Assembly: GCF_007556815.1 (NCBI RefSeq)
Contig: NZ_CP041743.1
Location: 1-64,000, forward strand
DNA from: Paraburkholderia megapolitana
Lineage (GTDB): Bacteria > Pseudomonadota > Gammaproteobacteria > Burkholderiales > Burkholderiaceae
Length of the DNA stretch: 64,000 nt
Reading direction: 5' to 3'
The notes beneath the pieces were generated by a model. The model saw only the letters and a list, made by a program, of their open reading frames with translations, searched no databases and was not told the DNA's origin. Below are positions 1 to 8,797 of the stretch, piece after piece (the stretch's first letter is position 1; each line of letters starts with the position of its first letter). Made by a program: the position numbers and the translations under genes.

Positions 1-1296
1 GTAGTACTACCATCCTGTACCGAGCATGTAGCCGCCATCGTGCGTCTGTGCGCAGCGCACGGCGTCCCGGTACTGCCGCAAGGCGGCAATACCAGCCTGT
101 GCGGCGGCGCGGTGCCGGCCGACATCGGTATCCCGCCCGTCATCGTTAGCCTGTCGCGGATGCGGCAGATCCGCCGGATCGATGCGGCCAACGGCTCGAT
201 GGAAGTCGAAGCCGGCTGCGTGCTGCAAACCGTGCAGGAAGCCGCCGCCGCGCAACAGCGCCTGTATCCGGTCAGCCTTGGCGCCGAGGGCTCGTGCCAG
301 ATCGGCGGCACGCTGTCGACGAATGCCGGCGGCACCAGCGTGCTGCGCTATGGCAATACCCGCGACAACGTACTCGGACTCGAAGTCGTGCTCGCCGACG
401 GCACGGTCTGGAATGGGCTGCGTGTGTTGCGCAAGGACAATACCGGGCTCGATCTGAAGCATCTGTTCATCGGCACGGAAGGCACACTCGGCATCATCAC
501 GGCGGCCACGTTGAAGCTGCATCCGTTGCCTACCCATCACGCGCTGGCGTGGTTCGCGCCGGTCGATCCCGCTGCCGCGCTACAGGTGCTCGGTCTCTTC
601 CAGGCCGCATGCGGCGCACGGCTCAACGCATTCGAAATGATCAACCGCCGTCAGCTCGAACTCGTGATCGAGCACGTGCCCGAGCGGCGCAATCCGCTTG
701 GCGAGCTGCATCCGTGGCATGTGCTCGTCGAACTTGCCGATACCGGTGGCGGCGACGAAATGGCGGACCTGCTGCAACGCACGCTCGAAGCCGCGACGCA
801 GGCCGGTCTCATCGTCGATGCGGTGGTTGCCAGCAACGAGGCGCAGCGCGACGCGCTCTGGACGATCCGCCACAGCGTATCGGAAGCCAACAAGAAAGGT
901 GGCGTGGGCCTGACCACCGACTGCGCGGTGCCGGTCTCGGCGGTACCGGCCTTCATCGAACAGGCGACCCGCGCGGTGCATGCGCTCATCGATGGGCTCG
1001 ACATACTGGTCGTCGCGCATCTCGGCGACGGCAACGCGCATTTCATCCCGTTCTTCACCTTCGATGCATGGCACGCACTCGCAAACCCGGGTGCGACCGC
1101 CACCGCGCTGCGCCGCGTGGTCAACGATATCGCGCACGAACTGCACGGCACGTTCAGCGCGGAGCATGGCATCGGGCAAACCGGACTCGGCGAGATGGCC
1201 CATTACAAATCCGCCGCCGAACTCGGGCTGATGCGCGCGGTCAAGCAGGCACTCGACCCGCGCGGTCTCTTCAACCCCGGTCGCCTGCTGCCCTGA
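1..1296 (+). CDS. FAD-linked oxidase (GlcD/D-2-hydroxyacid dehydrogenase type), 5' end missing
   Basis: The reading frame is open from base 1, so the gene starts outside the window; 431 C-terminal residues are visible. The start of the visible part carries the FAD-binding PCMH core (PQGGNTSLCGGA, then GAEGSCQIGGTLSTNAGG). The C-terminal FAD-oxidase_C half has the family motifs HLGDGNAHF and SAEHGIG. Such enzymes oxidise D-2-hydroxyacids (D-lactate, glycolate, D-2-hydroxyglutarate) and pass electrons to a carrier. The ABC importer begins 38 bp downstream in the same direction, so the enzyme probably acts on the imported compound or its product. The substrate cannot be read from the sequence. 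Confidence 0.9.
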   Translation, partial: VVLPSCTEHVAAIVRLCAAHGVPVLPQGGNTSLCGGAVPADIGIPPVIVSLSRMRQIRRIDAANGSMEVEAGCVLQTVQEAAAAQQRLYPVSLGAEGSCQIGGTLSTNAGGTSVLRYGNTRDNVLGLEVVLADGTVWNGLRVLRKDNTGLDLKHLFIGTEGTLGIITAATLKLHPLPTHHALAWFAPVDPAAALQVLGLFQAACGARLNAFEMINRRQLELVIEHVPERRNPLGELHPWHVLVELADTGGGDEMADLLQRTLEAATQAGLIVDAVVASNEAQRDALWTIRHSVSEANKKGGVGLTTDCAVPVSAVPAFIEQATRAVHALIDGLDILVVAHLGDGNAHFIPFFTFDAWHALANPGATATALRRVVNDIAHELHGTFSAEHGIGQTGLGEMAHYKSAAELGLMRAVKQALDPRGLFNPGRLLP

Positions 1297-1334
1297 CCTC
1301 GCAGCGGGATTTTCGTTTCTCTCCTGGAGCCTTC

Positions 1335-2432
1335 ATGAACAAGCCGTCCGCACGCGATCAGATAGCACAACCGGGCCGTCGCTCGGCCATCAAGACCGCT
1401 CTCGCCGGCGCTGCGGTGGCGGCCTTCCCGTTCATCTCGACGCCGTCGCGTGCGGCAAACAAACGGATCGTCGTGCGCGACGACGGCGGCATCTACACGA
1501 AGGCCTATGGCGCGGTGTTCTACCGGCCGTTCACGGAGAAAACCGGCATCGAAGTAGTCGGCGTGCAGGCCAATGCCGAACCGACCGCGCAGATCAAGAG
1601 CATGGTCGAGACCGGCAGCTACACGTGGGACATGGCGAAGATCAGCCAGCCGGCAATCCTGTTGCTCACCGGCGGCGGCAAGGAATATCTCGAGAGGCAC
1701 GGGCTCGAAGCGGACCCGATGGTCGCGAAGATTCCGCCGGAATACATGTCGCTGTACGGCGTCGGGACCAACATCTATACGACGGTGCTCGCGTATCGCA
1801 CGGATGCATTCAAGGGACGCAAGGCGCCAGCTTCGTGGGCCGACATGTGGAACGTGAAGGACTTCCCGGGCCGTCGCGGGCTGCGCAAGTATCCGTTCGA
1901 CACGCTCGAAGAAGCGCTGATGGCCGACGGCGTGCCGACATCGCAGGTCTATCCGTGCAATCTCGATCGCGGCTTCGCAAGCCTCGACAAGATCGCGAAG
2001 CACGTCGACGTCTGGTGGACCACCGGCGCCCAGGTCGAACAGATGCTCGGCTCCGGCGAAGTCGCGATGGTCAGCACGTGGGTTTCGCGCGCGCAGTCGG
2101 CGATCGCGAACGGCGCGCCGGTCGGCATCGTGTGGAATCAGAACATCTGGGGCTGCGACAACTGGTCGATCCTCAAAGGCACGCCGAACGCCGATGCGTG
2201 CCGCGAATTCATCAAGTTCGCCTCCGATCCGAAACGCCAGGCCGCGCTCACCGAGTATTTCCCGGCCGGTGTCACCCAGCCGGAAGCGTTCAACTTCATC
2301 AAACCCGAGATCGCGAAGAACTGCCCGACGTACCCGGCGAACATCAAAAGCGGCCTGCATATCGATGCGAAATACTGGCAGGCCAACCAGAGCGTCGCGC
2401 TCGAGCGCTTTAACCGCTGGATTCTGAGCTGA
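1335..2432 (+). CDS. ABC transporter periplasmic substrate-binding protein (PotD-like)
   Basis: This 365-residue protein starts at the ATG preceded by GGAG; the frame is open further upstream but that part is a shadow of the oxidase gene. The N-terminus has a twin-arginine signal (R15-R16, then the hydrophobic AIKTALAGAAVAAF) with likely cleavage near residue 41 after PSRA. The mature part resembles the spermidine/putrescine/opine binding-protein family (IVVRDDGGIYTKAYGAVF, WDMAKISQPA). It would capture a small organic cation or amino-acid-like solute for the ATPase and permease encoded next. Tat export implies folding before secretion. The ligand is unknown. Confidence 0.87.
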   Translation: MNKPSARDQIAQPGRRSAIKTALAGAAVAAFPFISTPSRAANKRIVVRDDGGIYTKAYGAVFYRPFTEKTGIEVVGVQANAEPTAQIKSMVETGSYTWDMAKISQPAILLLTGGGKEYLERHGLEADPMVAKIPPEYMSLYGVGTNIYTTVLAYRTDAFKGRKAPASWADMWNVKDFPGRRGLRKYPFDTLEEALMADGVPTSQVYPCNLDRGFASLDKIAKHVDVWWTTGAQVEQMLGSGEVAMVSTWVSRAQSAIANGAPVGIVWNQNIWGCDNWSILKGTPNADACREFIKFASDPKRQAALTEYFPAGVTQPEAFNFIKPEIAKNCPTYPANIKSGLHIDAKYWQANQSVALERFNRWILS

Positions 2433-2458
2433 GCGCGCTGTCACCTTCACGGATACCG

Positions 2459-3562
2459 ATGCCCATGTCCGCCTCGAACCTGCAAATCTCGGGACTCAGC
2501 AAGCGCTACGGCGATTTCGTCGCGCTCGCCCCGCTCGATCTCGACGTCGCTCAGGGCGAATTCCTGACCTTGCTTGGGCCAAGCGGTTCGGGCAAGACGA
2601 CACTGCTTAGCCTGATCGCCGGGCTTGCACAGCCTGATGAAGGACGGGTTCTGATCAACGGTATCGACGTGACCTACGGTGCGCCGTATGAGCGTGACAT
2701 CGGCATGGTGTTCCAGAACTACGCGCTGTTTCCGCACATGACGGTCGCGGAAAACATCGCGTTTCCGCTGCAGATGCGCAAGGTCGACACCAAAACCGCG
2801 CGTGCCCAGGTCATGCAGGCGCTGGAGATGGTGCATCTGCCGCACGTCGCGGCGCGTTATCCGCGTGAGCTGTCGGGTGGCCAGCAGCAGCGCATCGCGC
2901 TCGCGCGCTGCATGGTCTACCGGCCGTCGATCATCCTGATGGACGAACCGCTCGGTGCACTCGACAAGAAGCTGCGCGACCAGATGCAACTCGAAATCAA
3001 ACGGATTCATCGCGAGCTCGGCACGACGATCGTCTACGTCACACACGATCAGGAAGAAGCGATGACGATGTCCGATCGCATCTGCCTGATGAACGGCGGC
3101 GCGATCGCCCAGCTCGGCGCGCCTGCCGATCTTTACTTCCGGCCGAAGAGCGTATTCGTCGCGGACTTTCTCGGCGAATCGAATCTGCTCGATGCGGTTG
3201 TGACCGAACGTGCCGGCAACCAGGTGCGCGTGAGCATGCAGGGCATCGCGAAAGGCAGCGCGATGGCTTACGACTCGTTGATCGGCAACGGCAAGCAGGT
3301 CAAGTTGATGCTGCGCCCGCAGAACCTGCGGGTACACGACAGCGCGTTCGCGGATACGGCGGGCGGCTGCACGCTGTCGGCGAAACTCACCGACATCATG
3401 GTCACCGGTAGCATGACGCGGCTCTATCTGCAGCCGCCCGCACCCGATGCCGCACCGCTCGTCGCCGCGTTTCCGACCCAGCGGCTCGGTGCTCCGTACG
3501 AAATCGGCCAGACGCTCGGGCTGTCGTGGCTGACCGCCGACGCGGTCGCGATCGCGGGATAA
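2459..3562 (+). CDS. ABC transporter ATP-binding protein (PotA-like)
   Basis: This 367-residue protein is the energising subunit of the importer. Walker A (GPSGSGKTT) lies near residue 40, the Q-loop in VFQNYALFPHMTV, the signature LSGGQQQR near 137, Walker B (IILMDEP) near 158 and the switch His in THDQEEAM near 197. The last ~90 residues form a TOBE-type domain, typical of polyamine, iron and sulfate importers. Translation may begin at this ATG or at the ATG two codons later. It starts 26 bp after the binding-protein gene and ends 4 bp before the permease gene, so the three are one operon. Confidence 0.92.
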   Translation: MPMSASNLQISGLSKRYGDFVALAPLDLDVAQGEFLTLLGPSGSGKTTLLSLIAGLAQPDEGRVLINGIDVTYGAPYERDIGMVFQNYALFPHMTVAENIAFPLQMRKVDTKTARAQVMQALEMVHLPHVAARYPRELSGGQQQRIALARCMVYRPSIILMDEPLGALDKKLRDQMQLEIKRIHRELGTTIVYVTHDQEEAMTMSDRICLMNGGAIAQLGAPADLYFRPKSVFVADFLGESNLLDAVVTERAGNQVRVSMQGIAKGSAMAYDSLIGNGKQVKLMLRPQNLRVHDSAFADTAGGCTLSAKLTDIMVTGSMTRLYLQPPAPDAAPLVAAFPTQRLGAPYEIGQTLGLSWLTADAVAIAG

Positions 3563-3566
3563 GCGG

Positions 3567-5384
3567 ATGAATCCCTCTGCTCTGACCGCACAGCCGGTAC
3601 GCCCTACGCCCGCTGCGGCTTCGCGACGCGCTCGCTGGCGCATGTGGCTGCGGCCCGGCGCGATGGCCACGCCGATCGTCGTGCTGCTGCTCGTGATGCT
3701 TGTCTATCCGGTCGGCCAGTTGTTGTTGCTGAGCATGCACAACGACGCCGGCTTCACGTTGATCGAATACCGCCGGCTGTTCGCTTCATCGGTCTACGTG
3801 GACGTGCTGCTGATCACGCTGAAGATATCGCTGTGGACGACCTTCTTCTCGGTGCTGACCGGTTACCCGATCGCCTACCTCATCTCGTCGCTCACGCGCG
3901 AGCGCAAGAACCGCCTGCTGTTCTGGGTGCTGCTGTCGTTCTGGACGAGCTTTCTCGTGCGCACGTTCGCGTGGGTCGTGCTGCTCGGGCGCAACGGCGT
4001 GATCAATCAGGCGCTGCTTAGCCTCGGCTTGATCGACGAGCCGTTGAGCCTGCTGTATCACTTCTCGAGCGTGATCGTGGGCATGGTGCATGCGCTGATG
4101 CCGCTCGCGGTGCTGACAATGCTCTCGGTGATGGAGAACATCGACCGGCGTCTGACCGGCGCCGCCGCAACACTCGGCGCGCGACCCGGCATGGTGTTCT
4201 GGAAAGTGTATTTTCCGCTGTCGCTACCGGGCGTCGCCGCGGGCGCATTGATGGTGTTCGTCACCGCGATCGGCTTCTTCATCACACCGACGCTGCTGGG
4301 CGGCCGCCATCAAACGATGATCACGCAACTGATCATCGACCAGGTCATGCAGGCGCTGAACTGGGGCTTTGCCGGCGCGATCTCCGTACTGCTGCTCGCC
4401 GTGGTGCTGGTCGTGTTCCTGGTCTACGACCGCCTCGTGGGACTGTCGACGATGGCGGGCGGCAGCACCGCCGCACCGCGCGCGACATCTGGCGGCAGGT
4501 GGAGCCGCGCACTCGGCAACGCGGTGCTGAGCGCCCTCGGTCACGCCACCGATGCGCTGCTCGGCGTGCTGCCCAAACGCCGCGCCCGGCCTGGACACGC
4601 AGGCAGCGGCGAGAGCCTGACGCTGCGCATCGTCGTGATCCTGCTGCTCGTGTTTCTCAGCGCGCCGGCGTTCCTGATGATCCCGCTATCGTTCGATGCG
4701 GGCTCCGGCCTGTCGTGGCCGCCTCATGGTTTCTCGTTGCAGTGGTATCGCGAGATCGTCGATTCGCCGCTATGGATGCAGGCCATCACACGCTCGATGC
4801 TGGTCGGCCTCGGCGCCGCCCTTCTCTCGATGCTGATCGGCACGCCCGCAGCGTTCCTACTGGTGCGCGGCGGCATGCGCGGCAAGACCGCGATGCTTGC
4901 GTTCGTACTCGCGCCGATCGTCGTGCCGCGCATGATCATCGCGGTCGGTGTGTTCTATTTCTTCGCGAAGATCGGTCTGGTCGGTTCGTCGTTCGGACTC
5001 GTGCTCGCGCACACCACGGTGGCCGTGCCCTACGTGGTGATCACGATGGCCGCGGTATTGCGCCACTACGACACACGCCTCGATCTCGCCGCCTACAGCA
5101 TGGGCGCCCGCCCATGGGCTACGCTGCGCCGCGTCACCTTTCCAATACTCGGCGCGGGCCTGATGTCGTCGTTTCTATTTGCATTCGCGACCTCGTTCGA
5201 CGAACTGACGATTGCGCTGTTCACGTCCGGCGGCTTGAGCACGACCTTGCCCAAGCAGTTCTGGGACGAAATCACGATGCAGATTTCACCGGTCATCGCC
5301 GCGGTCTCGACCTGCCTGTTCGTCTTCGTCGCCGCGCTGATCTGGTTTGCCGACCGGTTGCGCCGCCGCAGCCTGACTCCCTGA
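3567..5384 (+). CDS. Fused double ABC transporter permease (PotB-PotC-like in one chain)
   Basis: This 605-residue membrane protein carries two complete permease modules in tandem. The first spans about residues 30-290 and has an EAA-type loop near 199 (GAAATLGARPGMVFWKVYF). The second spans about 350-600 with its own loop near 504 (AAYSMGARPWATLRRVTF). The linker (about 295-345) is basic, rich in Gly/Ala/Arg, and probably cytoplasmic. Most related importers use two separate proteins; here one chain would form the whole translocation pore. It is coupled to the ATPase gene by a 4-bp gap. The frame is intact, so the fusion does not look like an artefact. Confidence 0.9.
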   Translation: MNPSALTAQPVRPTPAAASRRARWRMWLRPGAMATPIVVLLLVMLVYPVGQLLLLSMHNDAGFTLIEYRRLFASSVYVDVLLITLKISLWTTFFSVLTGYPIAYLISSLTRERKNRLLFWVLLSFWTSFLVRTFAWVVLLGRNGVINQALLSLGLIDEPLSLLYHFSSVIVGMVHALMPLAVLTMLSVMENIDRRLTGAAATLGARPGMVFWKVYFPLSLPGVAAGALMVFVTAIGFFITPTLLGGRHQTMITQLIIDQVMQALNWGFAGAISVLLLAVVLVVFLVYDRLVGLSTMAGGSTAAPRATSGGRWSRALGNAVLSALGHATDALLGVLPKRRARPGHAGSGESLTLRIVVILLLVFLSAPAFLMIPLSFDAGSGLSWPPHGFSLQWYREIVDSPLWMQAITRSMLVGLGAALLSMLIGTPAAFLLVRGGMRGKTAMLAFVLAPIVVPRMIIAVGVFYFFAKIGLVGSSFGLVLAHTTVAVPYVVITMAAVLRHYDTRLDLAAYSMGARPWATLRRVTFPILGAGLMSSFLFAFATSFDELTIALFTSGGLSTTLPKQFWDEITMQISPVIAAVSTCLFVFVAALIWFADRLRRRSLTP

Positions 5385-5419
5385 TTTCCCCCGTTTCCGC
5401 CTGTTTCCCGAGACCTGCC

Positions 5420-6325
5420 ATGCTTTCAGCCCAACAACTACAAGGCGTCCTGCCGGCGATTCCCACCCCGGTCCACGCCGACGACACCATCGATGCCGAC
5501 GCCGCGCGTGCACTGATCCACTATCTGTTGAAGCAGGGCGTGGACGGCATCGTGCCGCTCGGCGGTACCGGCGAATACGGCGCGCTCGCACGCACCGAAC
5601 GGGTTCGCATGGCCGAGCTCACTGCACGCGAATGCGCGGGCAAGGTACCGGTCATCGCGGGCGTACTCGACCCGGGGTATCACGATGCGTTGCAGGCCGG
5701 CCGCGAATTCGCGGCGGCCGGCGCGGATGCGCTGTTAGTGCTGACGCCGTACTACACGAATCCGACACAGCAAGGCATTCGCGATTACTACATGCGTTAT
5801 GCGGACGAAGCGCCCGCGCCGATCCTGATCTACGAGATCCCGTACCGCACGCGCATCGCGATCACGCCCGAGGTCTTGCACGAACTGTCGCAGCACGAAC
5901 GGATCATTGGGATGAAGGCGTGCAACACGGACATGTGGCACTTCCTGCGCACGGTGGCGGGCGTCGATGCGTCGTTCTCGGTGCTGAGCGGCGAAGACAC
6001 GTTGTTTCCGCTGCATGTCGCGGCCGGTGCGCGCGGCGGCATCGTCGTGACGGCGAGCCTGCTGCCCACAGCGTGGCGCACGATGTACCGGCTCGCGGTG
6101 GGCGGCAACACGCAGGATGCGCTCGCGCTGCATCGCACGCTGATCCCGCTGATGAACATGGCGTTCGCGGAGACCAACCCGGGGCCGATCAAGTCGGTGA
6201 TGGATCTGATCGGGGTGCATGCGCCCGCGATGCTGGCGCCGCTAGTTCAGGCCGCGCCGGCACTGTCGGCGAACCTGCGGACCGAACTCGAACGGCAGCT
6301 CAATGCATTCGAGCGTCGCTTCTGA
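5420..6325 (+). CDS. Dihydrodipicolinate synthase (DapA) family aldolase/dehydratase
   Basis: This 301-residue TIM-barrel enzyme belongs to the class I pyruvate-aldolase family. The Schiff-base lysine is K166 (RIIGMKACN), the catalytic tyrosine is Y138 (ILIYEIPYRT), and the substrate-carboxylate loop is GGTGEYGALARTE near residues 48-60. The position at the end of a catabolic import operon and next to an IclR regulator makes lysine biosynthesis unlikely. A keto-acid aldolase, dehydratase or deaminase in breakdown of the imported compound is more probable, but this is inference. The start ATG is 35 bp after the permease stop. Confidence 0.9.
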   Translation: MLSAQQLQGVLPAIPTPVHADDTIDADAARALIHYLLKQGVDGIVPLGGTGEYGALARTERVRMAELTARECAGKVPVIAGVLDPGYHDALQAGREFAAAGADALLVLTPYYTNPTQQGIRDYYMRYADEAPAPILIYEIPYRTRIAITPEVLHELSQHERIIGMKACNTDMWHFLRTVAGVDASFSVLSGEDTLFPLHVAAGARGGIVVTASLLPTAWRTMYRLAVGGNTQDALALHRTLIPLMNMAFAETNPGPIKSVMDLIGVHAPAMLAPLVQAAPALSANLRTELERQLNAFERRF

Positions 6326-6362
6326 GTGCTGGCTCGGTTGCCACTGAGTTGCCACTGAGCCT

Positions 6363-7190
6363 TCAGCGCGGATACCCCGCCAGCCGCGCCTTCGAGATCG
6401 ACGTCGCGGCAACCTGCACGTGCTGCGCGAGTTCGGCTTCCACGCGTTCGCGCGACCAGCGCGAGGTCGGCACCGAGATATTGATCGCCGCCACACCGAT
6501 GCCGCCATGATCCGTGACCGGTGCAGCCACCGAAATATCCCCGAGTACGGTCTCGTTCTCGATCACCGCATAGCCGCGGCGCGCGACCTTACGTACGCGT
6601 TCGAGCAGCTTCTCGGGATCGGTTTCGGTGTAGTGCGTGAGCGGCTCCAGCGAGGTCTGCGCGAGGACTTCGCGCACGCTTTCGTCGGACAGACGCGACA
6701 GGATCGCGGTGCCGGCCGCCGTGAAGAACGCCGGCAAACGCGCGCCGACCACGATGTCGATATTCACCAGATGCTGCCCGGGGAAACGCGCGACGAATAC
6801 GATGTCCGGGCCGTCGAGTTCCAGCAGGTTCGTGGTTTCGCCGAGCCTGCGGCTGATGTCGAGCAGATACGGCGATGCCTTGTCGATCAGCTCGTTCGCG
6901 CGCACGTAGTTGTACGAGAACTGCAGCACCTTCGTGGTGAGCCCGTAGTTGCGCGTTTCCGGAATCCGCTCGAGGTAACCGAGCGCTTCGAGTGTGTGCA
7001 CGAGCCGCTGCGTCGCACTGCGGTCGAGGCCGGAGGTACGCGCGATGTCGATCAGCGTCAGGTGACGGTTTGGGCCGTCAAAGGCGTGCAGCACCTGGAA
7101 CGCTTTTTCCGTCGAGCCGACGAAAAGCGAGGAGCGCGGCGCGTCGGGATCGCGCGGCTTGCGGGACTTGGCGATGGCGGTTTCGGACAT
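6363..7190 (-). CDS. IclR family transcriptional regulator
   Basis: This 275-residue regulator has an N-terminal winged helix-turn-helix (about residues 25-80, LIDIARTSGLDRSATQRLV) and a C-terminal IclR effector domain (about 95-270, with ITDHGG-like and INISVP elements). It is convergent with the aldolase gene and divergent from the alpha-hydroxy-acid oxidase gene with 94 bp between starts, so it most likely controls that oxidase and perhaps the importer operon. The intergenic stretch holds TTATCG near 7203 and CGATAA near 7249, which may be parts of an operator; that is tentative. The effector is unknown. Confidence 0.93.
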   Translation of the reverse strand: MSETAIAKSRKPRDPDAPRSSLFVGSTEKAFQVLHAFDGPNRHLTLIDIARTSGLDRSATQRLVHTLEALGYLERIPETRNYGLTTKVLQFSYNYVRANELIDKASPYLLDISRRLGETTNLLELDGPDIVFVARFPGQHLVNIDIVVGARLPAFFTAAGTAILSRLSDESVREVLAQTSLEPLTHYTETDPEKLLERVRKVARRGYAVIENETVLGDISVAAPVTDHGGIGVAAINISVPTSRWSRERVEAELAQHVQVAATSISKARLAGYPR

Positions 7191-7284
7191 GGGGGCGGCC
7201 GGTTATCGTATCGAACTACAGTCGTAGCGATTGTAATGCAATTGAATCGATAAACTAAAGTGTTTCGTTTTCCGTGGAGTCTTC

Positions 7285-8421
7285 ATGCTTTCCTGTGTTG
7301 CCGACTACCGCCTCGCCGCCCGCCGGCGCCTGCCGCGGCTTGCCTTCGACTACCTCGACGGCGGCGCCGAAGATGGCGACGCACTGCACCGCAATCGCGA
7401 GGCCTACCGCCAGTGGTGTTTCAGCCCGCGCGTACTGACCGACATTTCGCACTGCTCGACCGCGACGCAGTTTTTCGGCCGTACAGCGGCCGCGCCGATG
7501 GTTGTCGGTCCTACCGGGCTCAACGGGCTTTTCTGGCCGCGCGCCGACGAATTGCTGGCCCAGGCCGCGAGCCGTGCGGGCGTGCCGTTCGTGCTGTCGA
7601 CGGCTTCGACGTCGCTGCTCGAAGACGTGCGCGCGCAGGCGCCGGACGGCGATCTATGGATGCAGCTCTACGTGCAGCAGGACCGCCGCATCGCCGAGGA
7701 CGTGATGCACCGTGCCGGCGCGGCCGGTTATTCGACGCTGGTTCTGACCGTCGATACCCCCGTGCACGGCAAGCGCGACTACGAGATCCGTAACGGCTTC
7801 CGGCTGCCGCTGCGTCTGTCGCCGAAGCTGCTCGCCGACTGTGTGACGCGGCCGCACTGGTGCTGGCAGATGCTGCGCCATGGCACGCCGCAATTGAAGA
7901 ACATCGCGAGAAGCCTCGGCGAGCGCGCGGATCTGTCGCGCCATGCCGCGATGCTGAGCCGGCAGATGGACCTGACGCTCGGCTGGCACGATCTGGACTG
8001 GGTGAGGCAGCACTGGAGCGGCAAGGTGGTCATCAAGGGCATCCAGACCGTGCGCAGCGCACTACTCGCCGCCGCCCACGATGCCGACGGGATCGTCGTG
8101 TCGAATCACGGCGGCCGGCAACTGGGCGGCGCACCGGCCTCGCTCGATGTCTTGCCGGAGATCGTCGCCGCTGTCGGCGACCGGCTCGACGTTTTTGTCG
8201 ACGGCGGTGTGCGGCGCGGCAGCGATGTCGTCAAGGCGCTGGCGCTTGGCGCGCGCGGCGTGTTGCTCGGCAGGGCGCCGCTCTATGGCGTCGCCTCCCG
8301 CGGAGAGGCAGGAGCGAACGAAGTGCTCGCGCTGCTGATCGGCGAAATGCTGACTACCTTGCAACTGCTGGGATGCCCGGAGGTTGCGGGGCTCGATGGG
8401 TCGTTCCTGCGGCGCGCGTAG
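7285..8421 (+). CDS. FMN-dependent alpha-hydroxy-acid oxidase/dehydrogenase
   Basis: This 378-residue enzyme belongs to the glycolate oxidase / L-lactate dehydrogenase (LldD) / mandelate dehydrogenase family. The active-site signature SNHGGRQLGG is present with its catalytic His, followed by FVDGGVRRGSDVVKALALGA, the FMN-phosphate loop. It oxidises an L-2-hydroxyacid to the 2-oxo acid. With the truncated D-hydroxyacid-type oxidase upstream, this region can oxidise both stereo-classes of hydroxyacid, which suggests a hydroxyacid step in the pathway. It is divergent from the IclR gene, its probable regulator. Lactate, mandelate and glycolate cannot be distinguished from motifs. Confidence 0.9.
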   Translation: MLSCVADYRLAARRRLPRLAFDYLDGGAEDGDALHRNREAYRQWCFSPRVLTDISHCSTATQFFGRTAAAPMVVGPTGLNGLFWPRADELLAQAASRAGVPFVLSTASTSLLEDVRAQAPDGDLWMQLYVQQDRRIAEDVMHRAGAAGYSTLVLTVDTPVHGKRDYEIRNGFRLPLRLSPKLLADCVTRPHWCWQMLRHGTPQLKNIARSLGERADLSRHAAMLSRQMDLTLGWHDLDWVRQHWSGKVVIKGIQTVRSALLAAAHDADGIVVSNHGGRQLGGAPASLDVLPEIVAAVGDRLDVFVDGGVRRGSDVVKALALGARGVLLGRAPLYGVASRGEAGANEVLALLIGEMLTTLQLLGCPEVAGLDGSFLRRA

Positions 8422-8431
8422 TCATGCGCCC

Positions 8432-8776
8432 TCACACGGCGGTACCGCCCTGCGGACCGAAGAAAATGACCCAGGTGCGGAAATCGTCGCTGAAGCGCTC
8501 GAAGCGGTGCTCGACGTGTGCCGGGACGAACAGCAGATCGCCGGCTTTGAACTCGCACACCTGATCCGCGCGACGGAACGTTCCCGACCCCGCCGCGACG
8601 ATGTACAACTCGTCGCGCGTGTGGGGCGACTGCGTGTCGCTGCCGCGCGGCGCAAACAGCTCGACGGATACGTTGGCTCGCTCGAACAGCACAGCGAACG
8701 GCAACGGCAATGTCGCGAGCAATCGGGATGCGTCAGCTTCGTCGATGTGAAAAACGTCGTGCGGAATCTTTGTCAT
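8432..8776 (-). CDS. Small cupin-domain protein, last gene of the TOMM operon
   Basis: This 114-residue single-domain cupin has the metal-site pattern SPHTRDELYIV and PAHVEHRF (His and Glu ligands). I start it at the ATG of MTKIPHDVF; a TTG four codons upstream is also open. It begins 21 bp after the YcaO gene stop on the same strand, so it is probably co-transcribed with the TOMM cluster. Cupins of this size range from sugar-binding sensors to dioxygenases. A role in tailoring or sensing the peptide product is only guilt by association. It is convergent with the hydroxyacid oxidase. Confidence 0.82.
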   Translation of the reverse strand: MTKIPHDVFHIDEADASRLLATLPLPFAVLFERANVSVELFAPRGSDTQSPHTRDELYIVAAGSGTFRRADQVCEFKAGDLLFVPAHVEHRFERFSDDFRTWVIFFGPQGGTAV

Positions 8777-8797
8777 GTCGGAGCCCAATGAAGAACC

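Noticed and set aside
6337..6358. 11-bp tandem duplication between the aldolase and IclR genes
   Set aside because: Only two copies, no symmetry or hairpin, and it is in a short convergent spacer.
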